Assembly: GCF_009754945.1 (NCBI RefSeq)
Contig: NZ_WPIN01000013.1
Coordinates: 164,068 to 228,067, forward strand
DNA length: 64,000 bases
Origin: Spirosoma arboris
Lineage (GTDB): Bacteria > Bacteroidota > Bacteroidia > Cytophagales > Spirosomataceae
Direction of reading: 5' to 3'
Shown here: piece by piece, positions 27,156-36,363 of the stretch
Position numbering within the stretch: the first letter of the stretch is position 1
How the letters are laid out: every line of letters starts with the position of its first letter
Notes under the pieces: generated by a model
The model's input: the letters and a program-made list of their open reading frames with translations, nothing else
The model's database searches: none
What the model was told of the DNA's origin: nothing
Translations under genes and position numbers: made by a program

Positions 27156-27424
27156 ACAGCCGAGCTGTGCTGTCGAGAGAAGCCGTCAGGATACGGCTGG
27201 CATCAGCAGAGAACACCGCCCTATACACTGCATCTTTATGGTGCAGAGTAGCCAGCAGCTTACCCTGGCTATCCCACAGCCGAGCTGTCTGGTCGAAGGA
27301 AGCCGTCAGGATACGGCTGGCATCAGCAGAGAACACTGCCGAATACACCGTATTCTTGTGTCTCAAGGTTGATTTAGCGAACCATACGCTATCTGAGCGA
27401 TTAAACTCATTGACAATTCGATCA
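26581..27424 (-). repeat. Seven tandem ~120-bp WD40-encoding repeats
   Basis: Units begin (as read on +) at 26581, 26701, 26821, 26941, 27061, 27185 and 27305. Spacing is exactly 120 bp except for the 124-bp unit holding the frameshift. Units are nearly identical at the DNA level, differing mainly at a few codons (for example AAVNS/EVNS/AVYR), which implies recent duplication or gene conversion. Confidence 0.9.
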
Positions 27425-29025
27425 TAAACTTGAGGTAAGCTTAAGTTATAAGCTGCTGCAGCCTTTAACAATTGTAACGCCTGATCGGGAGGTAGCTTAG
27501 CACTTTCCGCTGCCCAGTAATAAGCTTTTATCTGCTGGGCATTTTCCTTTGCTGTTACATAGAAATAAGTAGCAATTACTGAAGCTATTAACGCCATAAC
27601 GGCTATTACTGTGGCAGTTTGGCTACGTATGTTAGCTTGCTTCGTTAACACATTTACTTTATATTCCAATGTTCTCGCTTGTTCTTCTGCAAGCCTCTTT
27701 CGTTCTTCTGCCAGCCTCTCTAGTTCCTCTTCTACTTTTTTTCGCTCTTCGCGATATTCGGTCACTGGCTTTACCAGCGTGTCATGCGCCAGTTCATAAA
27801 TCATCCGGCCCTGACTATCACGCTCTACCCGCAGCAGTGAAGTTGCTACTAGTTTATTAAGTAATTCCTCCGTCAGTCCCTCTCCTACAAAACGGCTTAG
27901 AAGGTACTCCAGCGCAAACGGAAGGCGTCGGCCTTGTTTAACCAGTTCTTCCTCAATAATTTTTTTAGCGATTACTTGTTCTTCAGGTTTTAAAAGCTCT
28001 AAGGTTTGAACATAGTAGCTACGAAATATATCCTGAATACCGACTTCTTCGTTTGTGTTTATTTTAGCCGAATGAATGTTATTACTATCCGTATTCAGGA
28101 ACAATAAATCATTATAATGAAGAATGATAGGTTGTCGGTTTTGCCGCTGGATTTCTGGTACAATAAACTTCTCAAATGTGCTACACACAATTTGTAAGTT
28201 AGTTGTCTCAATTTTATGGTCCTGAACATTCCGAATACCCGTTAGAATTTGGTCTATAAAATCTGGATCGTACTCAAAAGCAGGTGTTTTGTAGCCCCCT
28301 TCTTTATTGGCTGGTTGCCGAATTGCGTCAATCGCTTCATCATCATCTAAAGCGTCTAATTCATAACAGTGCCTTAAAACTGCTGGATGAAAATCTTTTA
28401 ATTCATTGAGCAAAGCCAACCGATCCGTGCGAATAGAGAAAACCACTTTTATCTCCGGTTTCCGGTAAAGCAGTTCCTGATCGGTCTCATCGAGCACTTT
28501 TATACGCTGGCTACTGGCAGCCAGCAGCCAGTCGGGAACAATCCGGTACAAAACGTCGGACAACTGCTGCTTGAAGTCAATAACCTGGTTGGCTGGGTAC
28601 GAAAACAATTCCTCAAATTGATCAAACAGTAGCACAAACTGATTCACATCTGTTTGAATCTGAAAGTTTTTGATCCGGTACCAAATTGACTGGTTATTGG
28701 GCGACAGATTGGACAGTAAGCCGTCAACTACACTTGACGCAAATAACTCGCCCGTGGCTTCTGCCGGTGTAAGCTGTCGTGAGCGGTCTTCCGGGTTATA
28801 ATTGCCGAAACGAATTTTGAAGAAAGGCAATTGGGCTTTTTGTAGCTTGGGCACAATACCGGCGTTGATCAGTGAGCTTTTGCCAAAACCACTTCGGCCG
28901 TATAGCACCACTATCTGTTGAGTATAAATCAGCTTAAATAATTCTTCGCGGTCGTGATCACGGCCGAAAAATAGATCCTGTTCTTCAGTCGTAAAAGGTT
29001 TGATACCAGGATAGCGTGTATTCAC
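27145..29025 (-). CDS. STAND (NACHT/AAA-like) ATPase with TM segment and WD40 repeats
   Basis: A 626-residue frame, truncated by frameshift. The N-terminal novel-STAND NTPase has the entry motif YPGIKPFTTEEQDLFFGRD, Walker A GRSGFGKSSLINAG near 43 and Walker B FVLLFDQFEELF near 130, then a winged-helix-like region. A Lys/Glu-rich coiled coil (KKVEEELERLAEERKRLAEE) lies at about 430-460 and one hydrophobic TM segment at about 475-500. WD40 units follow up to the shift, ending RLCVG. Proteins of this design act as sensors in antiphage and programmed-death modules. It lies 19 bp downstream of a SIR2-like/TIR gene on the same strand, suggesting a sensor-effector pair. Confidence 0.82.
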   Translation of the reverse strand: MNTRYPGIKPFTTEEQDLFFGRDHDREELFKLIYTQQIVVLYGRSGFGKSSLINAGIVPKLQKAQLPFFKIRFGNYNPEDRSRQLTPAEATGELFASSVVDGLLSNLSPNNQSIWYRIKNFQIQTDVNQFVLLFDQFEELFSYPANQVIDFKQQLSDVLYRIVPDWLLAASSQRIKVLDETDQELLYRKPEIKVVFSIRTDRLALLNELKDFHPAVLRHCYELDALDDDEAIDAIRQPANKEGGYKTPAFEYDPDFIDQILTGIRNVQDHKIETTNLQIVCSTFEKFIVPEIQRQNRQPIILHYNDLLFLNTDSNNIHSAKINTNEEVGIQDIFRSYYVQTLELLKPEEQVIAKKIIEEELVKQGRRLPFALEYLLSRFVGEGLTEELLNKLVATSLLRVERDSQGRMIYELAHDTLVKPVTEYREERKKVEEELERLAEERKRLAEEQARTLEYKVNVLTKQANIRSQTATVIAVMALIASVIATYFYVTAKENAQQIKAYYWAAESAKLPPDQALQLLKAAAAYNLSLPQVYDRIVNEFNRSDSVWFAKSTLRHKNTVYSAVFSADASRILTASFDQTARLWDSQGKLLATLHHKDAVYRAVFSADASRILTASLDSTARLCVG

Positions 29026-29044
29026 AGTAGAGTTATGGTATGGT

Positions 29045-30310
29045 TTAGGAGTTCATTTCATCAAGTAGTCGCTTGATCTCAGTGGCTACTTGCTGCCAGG
29101 CATGGTTAGGCTTTGCCCAATCTTCTACGGCTATTAATTGGTAATCGTTACCCGGATCTTTCGGACTGAAATTCAAATCCTTTAACAAAGGCAGACCTTT
29201 ATCTAAAGGCGCAGCATCTTCAAACATTGTAGCTCTTACCAGAACCGGTACTATATGCACATCTGTACGCTGTTGTCGTAACCCCAAAGCTTCTTTAAGC
29301 TCAATGTTATAGCAATAGGTAGAATTCAAAAAGTAATCGCTAATCAACAGTATAATAATTTTTGACCGCTTTAATTGCATAGCAATTTCATTAGACCACT
29401 CTTCGCCCGCTCTAAGCGCATCATCAGCCCAAATTTTTACGCGCCCACTGTTCTCAAGTTGAAATAATTTGAGTTTAAGATCGTCCTTAAATAAGTTGTC
29501 CTTTCTCGCATAAGAAATGAATATTGGCACCGCGTAATTGGAAGAAATTGAATGCCGCCCATCTTTCTCTTCTGTATTTCCGGAACGCTGGCTGCGTAAA
29601 ATGCCTTCCTGTTGACACTTAGCGTGGAGTTCATTAATAAAGACAGAAGGCTCTAAATCGATTACCCCCAACGAAAAATTGTTCATCACAAAAGTTAAGG
29701 CGTTATGTTGGAGAGAAGTAACTGCGGCGGCCCGGTAGGCTTCATGGGCACATAACTTCTTTAGCAGAAGATGCATGTACCACTTATCAAACATCGCTCC
29801 TAGGAAGATATATGTATTGGCGTTACGTAGGACGGCATTCAGATTAGTAGGGAAATCTTTTGGACCAAAAATATTGGATAGATAGGTGAATAAATCGTCG
29901 AAGGTCAGAATCAATTGTTGATCATTATCTGATTTACTCAGGAGGTTGTAAATTAATGGCTCATCGATGGAAGGCAATTTTGCAATTGGCTCGGGGTTTT
30001 CCCGAATGGGCTGGAACCCAAACTGGACCTTCAAGCCTTTCTGCTCCAAGGTGGTTTTCAACGTATCATCGGGAATTAGCGATAGAATTAGATGAAACGG
30101 TAAATCAGCCAGCCCGTTATAAAATTTCTGCAAGCCGAAGTGTGTTCGGTAAAAAGTCTGGAGGGCATCGGCCACTTCGAGCCTTACATCAAACCGTTGA
30201 AAGAAGAACAACTCTTCATTAGGGAAAACATGTAAATCGTCTTTCGAGAACTGACCGGCTAATGATTCACTAAATTCATCAAATAAGGATTTATCATTCG
30301 ATCTGGCCAC
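29045..30310 (-). CDS. SIR2-like + TIR domain protein (probable NADase effector), 5' end disturbed
   Basis: The C-terminal ~150 residues form a TIR domain (PIFISYARKDNLFKDDL, VKIWADDALRAGEEW, IIILLISDYFLNSTYCYNIELKEAL with the conserved Glu). The first ~240 residues resemble a SIR2-like domain (PLIYNLLSKSDNDQQLILTFDDLFTYL, TYIFLGAMFDKWYMHLLLKKL). The GTG at 30310 cuts into this domain. In-frame codons continue upstream to about 30371 and encode LLKALKEERCVFIIGPDV, the usual SIR2-like N-terminus, but no start codon is present there. IS3 debris adjoins, so the original start was probably lost. TIR and SIR2 domains commonly consume NAD+ in defence. Confidence 0.75.
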   Translation of the reverse strand: MARSNDKSLFDEFSESLAGQFSKDDLHVFPNEELFFFQRFDVRLEVADALQTFYRTHFGLQKFYNGLADLPFHLILSLIPDDTLKTTLEQKGLKVQFGFQPIRENPEPIAKLPSIDEPLIYNLLSKSDNDQQLILTFDDLFTYLSNIFGPKDFPTNLNAVLRNANTYIFLGAMFDKWYMHLLLKKLCAHEAYRAAAVTSLQHNALTFVMNNFSLGVIDLEPSVFINELHAKCQQEGILRSQRSGNTEEKDGRHSISSNYAVPIFISYARKDNLFKDDLKLKLFQLENSGRVKIWADDALRAGEEWSNEIAMQLKRSKIIILLISDYFLNSTYCYNIELKEALGLRQQRTDVHIVPVLVRATMFEDAAPLDKGLPLLKDLNFSPKDPGNDYQLIAVEDWAKPNHAWQQVATEIKRLLDEMNS

Positions 30311-30390
30311 GTCTGGGCCTATAATAAAAACACAACGTTCCTCTTTAAGCGCCTTGAGTAAGACATTTCATCGTACGCTCACGCGTTGAA

Positions 30391-30961
30391 TCATTGTAGA
30401 CATAATAAAAGAAGGTTCGTGTGAAAATTAAGAGGCTCACTTATAAAAATATAGCCATATGAGTGGAGGTAAAATGTCCCTAGTCTCACAAAACGCCGTA
30501 TTCTGCGTCCGTCAAAGAGCTGATCGGTTACGAAGTCCATGCTCCAGCACTGACAAATACTGGAGAGTTGAGGCCGATCTAGTCGACGTAAGGCCATTCG
30601 ATAACGCTGAGATTGTTTACTGCGCAAGTTGAGCCCTTCAAGACGATATAAACGGTGTACCCGCTTGTGATTATCGCGCCAACCTTGCCGTCTAAGCAGA
30701 GTAAAAATGCGCTGACATCCATACCGTACACGGGTTTCAGCAATTTCTCGAATGCGTTTTCGAATCACCGTATCATCTCGCCTACGAGCTTTGTAAAACC
30801 AGGTTGACCTACGTAGCATTACTACTTCACAGGCTCGTCGATTCAATATCCGGTACTCATCTATCAGGCCCCGGGCCAACCCTCGGCGTTGGGCTGACCT
30901 CAGAGCTTTTTTTGATCACCTCCTGGAGCATCTACTTCTCAAGGCTTAAATCAGCGACCAA
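30391..30961 (-). pseudogene. IS3-family orfB, truncated (element C)
   Basis: This is the N-terminal half of an orfB, with LRSAQRRGLARGLIDEYRILNRRACEVV, VRYGCQRIFTLLRRQGW, NHKRVHRLYRLEGLNL and CWSMDFVTDQLFDGRRIR. Homology ends near 30475, before the second catalytic Asp and the Glu. An A7 run near 30910 puts the natural orfB ATG (30956 region) out of frame with the body. It is a different subgroup from elements A and B and contains no HP16. Confidence 0.8.
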
Positions 30962-31171
30962 CTGCTTTAATTGTTGGTTCTCCTCTTCGAGTTGACGAAG
31001 TCGCCGAAGTTCGGGAACGCCCAAGTCCCCATACTTTTTCTTCCAATTATAGAAGGTCGCTTCGCTAATGCCCATCTTGCGGTAAACCTCAGCGACAACG
31101 GTTCCGGTGTCGGCCTGTCGAAGCGCGAAAACAATCTGAGCTTCGGTGAATTTGGTCTTCTTCATAAGCAA
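30932..31171 (-). CDS. IS3-family orfA (HTH), element C
   Basis: A 79-residue transposase_8 protein. MKKTKFTEAQIVFALRQADTG and KMGISEATFYNWKKKYGDLG form the HTH, and the C-terminal leucine-rich RQLEEENQQLKQLVADLSLEK is a coiled coil. The better start is ATG 31165. It is intact, but its partner orfB is truncated, so the element is dead. It lies directly upstream of the SIR2-TIR gene and probably removed that gene's promoter and start. Confidence 0.85.
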   Translation of the reverse strand: MLMKKTKFTEAQIVFALRQADTGTVVAEVYRKMGISEATFYNWKKKYGDLGVPELRRLRQLEEENQQLKQLVADLSLEK

Positions 31172-31496
31172 TTATTTGGTTGTTAAAAGTACCGAAAATC
31201 GCCCGAACTCTCTACTTTAGAGCGGGCCACTTTACAGGGAGGAGGTCAAAAAAAGGGTGTTTTTCCCGTATCTAAAGAATAATTATAAATATAACTTGGT
31301 GCAATTTTTCAAAAATATGGAAACAATTCATTGTATATAAAATATTTTAAATACAATGAATACTTGTACTAGATGCTACTTGCTTAGAAGACTATCATAA
31401 TATATTCAAAACTGAGCAAGTTAATAGTATATATTTAATTAGATTTTGTTACTTATAAGAGGAGTATTGAACTAGTTCTGCCGCGCATACTACTTT

Positions 31497-32330
31497 ATGA
31501 ATAAGCCTAAAATTTTCATTTCATACGCTCATTCTGATGAAGAATACAAGGTAAACATTGAGAAACAACTTTCAACCTTAAAAAGAAATAATGAGATAGA
31601 ACTATGGAATGATAGAATGATAAATGCAGGTAAAGAGTGGGATAAAGAAATAAAAAAGGAGCTACTTGAGGCAGATATTATTTTGTTGCTTATAAGTGCA
31701 GACTTTTTAGCTTCTGATTACTGTAATGATATCGAAGTTAGAATTGCTCTTGAGAAACATGAGTTAAAACAAGCTATTATAATTCCAATAATTATTAGAG
31801 CTTGCGATTGGAATGCGGCACCATTTGGTAAAATACAAGCGTTACCTAAAAATGCTAAACCAATTAAAAATTGGCCCGATGTTGACGAAGCATATCTTGA
31901 TGTTATAAGAGGTATTAGAAATATTTTGTTTCATAAAACCCAAATAGAAATATCGAGTACACATATACTACACGAGTTTCCAACCTATCCAATGGTAGAT
32001 GCGGTTGATGTTCCTAAAAATATTATTGATAACATAAGTAAGACAATTCCTATAAATGAAGCTGAAACTTGGATAAATGAGGCTAACAGATTTAGGAAAA
32101 AAGCTGACCCTGATGATCCAAAAACAACCATTATTGAGCTGCATACACTTCAATCGGTCTATCAACTTTCATCTTCCGATTACTGGGCTAAAGTGATAGG
32201 GCAAGCAAGACTACACGGACCTAGAATGTTAGCAGCCTTACTGCTAACAGTACCTGATTCTGGATTTACAACTAGTGCTAAAGAAGATAAAGATGAATTG
32301 TTACAAAGACTAAAACAATATAATTTATGA
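31497..32330 (+). CDS. TIR-domain protein
   Basis: A 277-residue protein with an N-terminal TIR domain: KIFISYAHSDEEYKVNIEKQL, IELWNDRMINAGKEW, IILLLISADFLASDYCNDIEVRIAL with the Glu used by TIR NADases, and IIPIIIRACDW. The C-terminal half is unassigned. Its closest relative in the window is the TIR part of the gene at 29045, with the same block order. The stop overlaps the next gene by 4 nt (ATGA). The DNA is strikingly AT-rich compared with the flanks, so recent acquisition is likely. About 300 bp upstream are AT-rich, non-coding and probably hold its promoter. Confidence 0.85.
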   Translation: MNKPKIFISYAHSDEEYKVNIEKQLSTLKRNNEIELWNDRMINAGKEWDKEIKKELLEADIILLLISADFLASDYCNDIEVRIALEKHELKQAIIIPIIIRACDWNAAPFGKIQALPKNAKPIKNWPDVDEAYLDVIRGIRNILFHKTQIEISSTHILHEFPTYPMVDAVDVPKNIIDNISKTIPINEAETWINEANRFRKKADPDDPKTTIIELHTLQSVYQLSSSDYWAKVIGQARLHGPRMLAALLLTVPDSGFTTSAKEDKDELLQRLKQYNL

Positions 32331-34873
32331 AAACCTTTGTCAAGTGCTTATCGGGTATATTGCTACTTATTAATATTTTGGGGCAATTACACGCGCAAAA
32401 TACGATAGAACTTGATTCGAAGAGTAATACCCAAGCCCTCGGAGCTATTTCTAAATATACATACAATCAGGCTAGTATTGTAGATGATGAGTTAGAAAGA
32501 ATGGGTTTCACTATACCCACAAATATAGCTCGAAACCAATGGATGAATTTTCCAACTGTTAGAAAGATAGAATGGGCTTACTTGTCGGCAGAAAAAGCTG
32601 CTCCTGGCAGTGGAGAAAAGGTTTTAGCTTTGTTATCAAAAAGCCTTGCCCAACAATATCAATCCGCTAACACAGATCCACTCTTAAGTCGTTTAATAAA
32701 TATTTCTACCTCTCCTAGAATACAATTTGCTAAAATAATTAATCTACCTACTGTTTCACCAGTTAGAGTAGATATAAAAAAGGTGATTGTTAAAATTGCA
32801 AAATACACTGATGATGATGCGTTAGGGGGAATAAATGGGGTTTTGACAAAGCACTTTGGTTTCACTGAGAATGAAGCTTTTGATATTCAACGCAACACTA
32901 GGAATATTAATGAAGCTTTACAAAAAGGGATAACTGATTGTAAAGGTTGTGGTGATGTAAAAGTCCAAAAAGCAAACATCAAAAGTGTTATAACCGATCT
33001 TAATAAATCTTTTGAGAGCAGTCGCTATGAGGCTGATTTCGTTCCTTTTATGGATAACAATGGTGGGTTCAGTGATGGTGGTGGGTTCAGTGATGGTGGT
33101 GGCTTCAGTGGTAGTGGTGGCTTTAGTGGTGGTAGAAGCGGAAATATCTATTCTGATCCCACGACAACAAGTGTTAAACCACGTGGTAATGGGCCTAGAG
33201 GTGGTGGCGTGAGACCGCCATCAACTTCGTTTAATTCTCAAACTCACTACTCTAATTTTGTTAAAGCAAATTATTCAGGCTCAAATTCTTCAAGAAGATT
33301 TTCAGCGATGAAAATCAAAAGAGGGGGGTTTGGTGGAGTCATATTTGGTAATACAGTTAAAGTAGATCCCAATTTAAAAAAGTTAGTGTTGGATAGTTTG
33401 CAATGGATACCTAATGTTGATAACAAGTTTGAGGAAAGAGGTACTTTAGTTTTTAACTACAAATTAGGCTCTCCTAAGTATGTAAAGAATATATTATTGG
33501 AAGATTTTTTCGCTGCTTATGATATCATTTTTAATAATAGGAACGATGACTCTAAGTTTGTGGAGGGAGCAGGTATTGGATTAGCTAGCCTTACTTATGG
33601 GGCAAATACATCCTCTTTCAATGGAATATATTATACTGATTATAAAGGTAGAGAGAAGAGAAATATCTTACTTCATCCATCTGTTGCAAATTTAACAATT
33701 GGCCGTTCGCTTATTTATACAGATACTGCGCCGATTATTCTTAAAGATATTACTCATAAAATACCTAGTAAATATGAAATTAATAAAGTTAATAATGTTT
33801 TATCTAGATTTACAGATTGGAAAGTAGCAGATATGCCAGTAATAATCTCATACAATAATGATGAAATTGTTTTAAATACTATTAAGTCAATATCTGATAA
33901 TAAAATTTATTTTACAATGATAGGAATAGGTGAATCTAGTTTTTTCGAGTACAATAGAGTAGATTCAACATCTTTTAACAATATTGCTCCAATTCTTTAT
34001 AAAACTAATTATAACTATAAGCGAGTAAATGATTTTATAAAAATATTTGATATACTTAGATATGTTAAATCTGAAAAAGTTACTAAAATAACTTCACAAC
34101 CTGTTTACGATAAATTTACACTTTACCCTCATTATATTGCTTTCGACACTACAGGTATTTTTTTTGAAACTCCATTGCAAGAAGGAACTAATTGGAGAAA
34201 AATTATAAACTCTAAGATCGATAGCGTACAATACACTAGCGGGGTAGATACGATTAAACACAATATTGCAAAAAGTATGTTACAATCTGCGATTAATGAT
34301 AATACGAAGAACGATACCTTATGGAAACGAATAAATAACTATTATTATGCTCAACAAAATATAGAAAAAATATGTAATACTACTACCAATAAATCTACAT
34401 ATACTAACTCTTTAGATATATATGAACGCTATACTATTTCAGATTCTTTGTATAAATTAATCGACAATGATCCCAGGATACTAAACTTAAAAAATAGATT
34501 AAAACATTTATCAGACAGCCTGAAGGTTCTTAATTCTCTACTAAGCAATAAAGAATCCTTTCTTAATTCATACTGTCCAGACAAATTAAAAGATTACAGA
34601 AAATTAAATTCTGAGTTAAAAACCTTAAAATATGCATCTGAAAAGTATTACTCCGTATATGATTCAATTCAATATATAGTAATGTCTTGCGATGCTTATG
34701 TTAGTTTGTCTGATAAACTAAAATCAATGAGAAAATCAGAATATGAAGTTTATGATGATATATATAAATTTAGAAATTCTGTATACCGTAATGAAATAGA
34801 ATTACTACGTCTAATAACTAAAGAAAGAAATTCGTTGAATTTTTTAGTAAGGAAGATATGTGCAGAAAAATAA
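32327..34873 (+). CDS. Unknown secreted 848-residue protein with Gly/Phe/Ser repeats, partner of TIR gene
   Basis: Not recognised. A clear signal peptide (CLSGILLLINILGQLHAQ) opens the protein. Residues ~240-270 contain short tandem repeats of GGGFSDG / GGFSG type, followed by a basic Gly/Arg-rich stretch. The middle region is likely beta-rich, and residues ~680-848 are rich in Leu/Lys/Ser with coiled-coil character. The start overlaps the TIR stop (ATGA), so the two are translated together. Base composition is very AT-rich and differs from neighbouring housekeeping DNA. A secreted protein coupled to a cytoplasmic TIR enzyme is unusual. Confidence 0.7.
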   Translation: MKTFVKCLSGILLLINILGQLHAQNTIELDSKSNTQALGAISKYTYNQASIVDDELERMGFTIPTNIARNQWMNFPTVRKIEWAYLSAEKAAPGSGEKVLALLSKSLAQQYQSANTDPLLSRLINISTSPRIQFAKIINLPTVSPVRVDIKKVIVKIAKYTDDDALGGINGVLTKHFGFTENEAFDIQRNTRNINEALQKGITDCKGCGDVKVQKANIKSVITDLNKSFESSRYEADFVPFMDNNGGFSDGGGFSDGGGFSGSGGFSGGRSGNIYSDPTTTSVKPRGNGPRGGGVRPPSTSFNSQTHYSNFVKANYSGSNSSRRFSAMKIKRGGFGGVIFGNTVKVDPNLKKLVLDSLQWIPNVDNKFEERGTLVFNYKLGSPKYVKNILLEDFFAAYDIIFNNRNDDSKFVEGAGIGLASLTYGANTSSFNGIYYTDYKGREKRNILLHPSVANLTIGRSLIYTDTAPIILKDITHKIPSKYEINKVNNVLSRFTDWKVADMPVIISYNNDEIVLNTIKSISDNKIYFTMIGIGESSFFEYNRVDSTSFNNIAPILYKTNYNYKRVNDFIKIFDILRYVKSEKVTKITSQPVYDKFTLYPHYIAFDTTGIFFETPLQEGTNWRKIINSKIDSVQYTSGVDTIKHNIAKSMLQSAINDNTKNDTLWKRINNYYYAQQNIEKICNTTTNKSTYTNSLDIYERYTISDSLYKLIDNDPRILNLKNRLKHLSDSLKVLNSLLSNKESFLNSYCPDKLKDYRKLNSELKTLKYASEKYYSVYDSIQYIVMSCDAYVSLSDKLKSMRKSEYEVYDDIYKFRNSVYRNEIELLRLITKERNSLNFLVRKICAEK

Positions 34874-35363
34874 ATTTGGTGAAGGGGAGTTTCCAACATC
34901 CGTACGAGATGTTTCATGAATATTATTCCATAAAGATACCTAGCTATTGATGGGTGAATTGAGTGAACACTAAAAGAAACGTTCGATTTCTTTACTTGGC
35001 CAAGGCTCAGCAAATTGATATTATTTGAGCCCATTTTTTCGGTAATAAACTCTTCAATTAATTAATGAAAGCTTTCAGTCAGTCCAAATCGAGTTGTTTT
35101 GCTAATATAGCTGACCTGGTGGAACATTTCGTACGAATGTTGGCCGCCCCCCTTATTCCATATAATCGGTGAAAACCTGGCTTGTCTGCCAGCCAGTCAG
35201 TTAGTCTGAGTATGAAATGGTCTTCGTAACAAAGCCATGACGCACGTTGTGCAAACGATACAAATCTGACAAATATGCGTTAAGCATAACCACTTGTTAT
35301 ATAGGTAACTAGCTAACTAACAATGGTTAATCGTATTAAAAAGGACAGCAGTGTGATTAGCTA
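34874..35363. other. 490-bp region without recognisable gene
   Basis: Mixed AT-rich DNA between the TIR operon and the DUF6273 gene. A 94-codon open frame on the - strand lacks recognisable homology and overlaps the 3' end of the 848-residue gene. No repeat or RNA gene was seen. Confidence 0.5.
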
Positions 35364-35957
35364 TCAGGGCAATATTTGAGCCTCCAAGTTCAACCATAAA
35401 GCTGGACGCACACCACCTCCATCTCTGGGGCTGCCGAAGACACCGTTACCTCGTACGTAAACATGGCCATGTTTATTGATGCTCGCACCAGTTCGTCCGT
35501 AATAGCCGGGTGACCGGAGCCGCCACCAATGAAAATCACCCCCGTATCTGGCTTGACGTTTACTATTATTGTCGTCATCGATGGCCCAGGTCTGCCCCCC
35601 TTTATTCCTCAGGTTTGTGATGCTGTCGCCGAAATACTGGCAAACCTCTTCCAGGCTTAATAGAAATAAGTGGTCAGTCGTGTCTTGGCCACCTGGTGTG
35701 TTAAACCACGGATTGTTATCATTTCGGTTTGTAATCTCCATGATTCTTGCTTTCTCGCCTTGGCTGAACGCCGTATAAATTGCCTCGTTAAGATAGTGCC
35801 TTAAGGCGCAGTTGGCCCAAGTAATGTCTTCAAAATTAGTATGGTACCATCTCAGTTCCAATATATCTTGGGTAATAAGGAGTGCCCTGCGGCCGTCCTC
35901 AATAGCCAGCACTTGCCAAGCATACTGGCCAAAGGTTATGATGTCATCTTTAACCAT
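35364..35957 (-). CDS. DUF6273-like domain protein
   Basis: A 197-residue protein matching the DUF6273 pattern: ITFGQYAWQVLAIEDGRRALLIT, then WANCALRHYLNEAIY, LFLLSLEEVCQYF, and the ending HWWRLRSPG with VRPALWLNL. This fold resembles sulfatase-modifying/C-type-lectin-like domains and is common in variable surface or phage-associated proteins. Function is unknown. It is preceded by a small broken frame on the same strand. Confidence 0.75.
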   Translation of the reverse strand: MVKDDIITFGQYAWQVLAIEDGRRALLITQDILELRWYHTNFEDITWANCALRHYLNEAIYTAFSQGEKARIMEITNRNDNNPWFNTPGGQDTTDHLFLLSLEEVCQYFGDSITNLRNKGGQTWAIDDDNNSKRQARYGGDFHWWRLRSPGYYGRTGASINKHGHVYVRGNGVFGSPRDGGGVRPALWLNLEAQILP

Positions 35958-36001
35958 TCTCTCTATATTGGATAGGTCAACATCATGCGGTAACTGTCTG
36001 G

Positions 36002-36222
36002 TTAGTCAACTTTCTTAATCTCAGTCGCACTGAGGGTGATCGTAAATTCACGCCGTTGACTATTCCAGCAATGTACCCGCTCACCGTATTGACTGATCAC
36101 GGGGACAGGCCAGTCAATTTCACCGTTAGCCTCAACTAACTCCTGAGCAATCTTCGGGTCAATTAGCGTTACCAAGTCATCAATCTTGAACTCGTGGTTT
36201 TTCTTTATGAAGTACTGGAGTA
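36002..36222 (-). pseudogene. Small gene fragment without start codon
   Basis: The - strand encodes a continuous ~70-residue frame (KKNHEFKIDDLVTLIDPK, then GEIDWPVPVISQYGERVHCWN, ending TLSATEIKKVD) closed by a stop at 36002-36004. No ATG or good GTG/TTG precedes it before an upstream stop. It resembles small cytoplasmic proteins with an SH3-like beginning, but no family is assigned. It is probably a remnant, or a small gene with an unusual start. Confidence 0.4.
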
Positions 36223-36363
36223 ACTAATCTGCTAGTTAATTTAGGATGAGCTGGTTTAATAGCTAGTAGCCCTTACCTTCCTACCGCTTTACCAGCGGAT
36301 CAGTCAGCAGGCCCGTGTTTATTATCTGCCTTTGTCCCTGATAAAAGTCTTAAAGTCAAGTAA

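Noticed and set aside
26656..27372. Long + strand open frames opposite the WD40 repeats.
   Set aside because: They arise from the 120-bp repeat period (a multiple of three) on the antisense strand. The - strand encodes a recognisable WD40 protein.
26581..27424. Regular 120-bp repeats considered as a CRISPR or satellite array.
   Set aside because: There are no unique spacers, and the unit encodes one 40-residue WD40 blade in frame.
29729..29744. TGCGGCGGCCCGGTAG in the SIR2-TIR gene resembles HP16 on the - strand.
   Set aside because: The stem would be CCGG/CCGC with a mismatch, the NGCG tail is absent and the reading frame is undisturbed.
33055..33140. Short GGTGG-rich repeats considered as a DNA-level regulatory repeat.
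   Set aside because: They encode an in-frame Gly/Phe/Ser repeat of the 848-residue protein and are best explained as coding.
34750..35034. 94-codon - strand frame after the TIR operon.
   Set aside because: It overlaps the end of the 848-residue gene in antisense and shows no recognisable motif.
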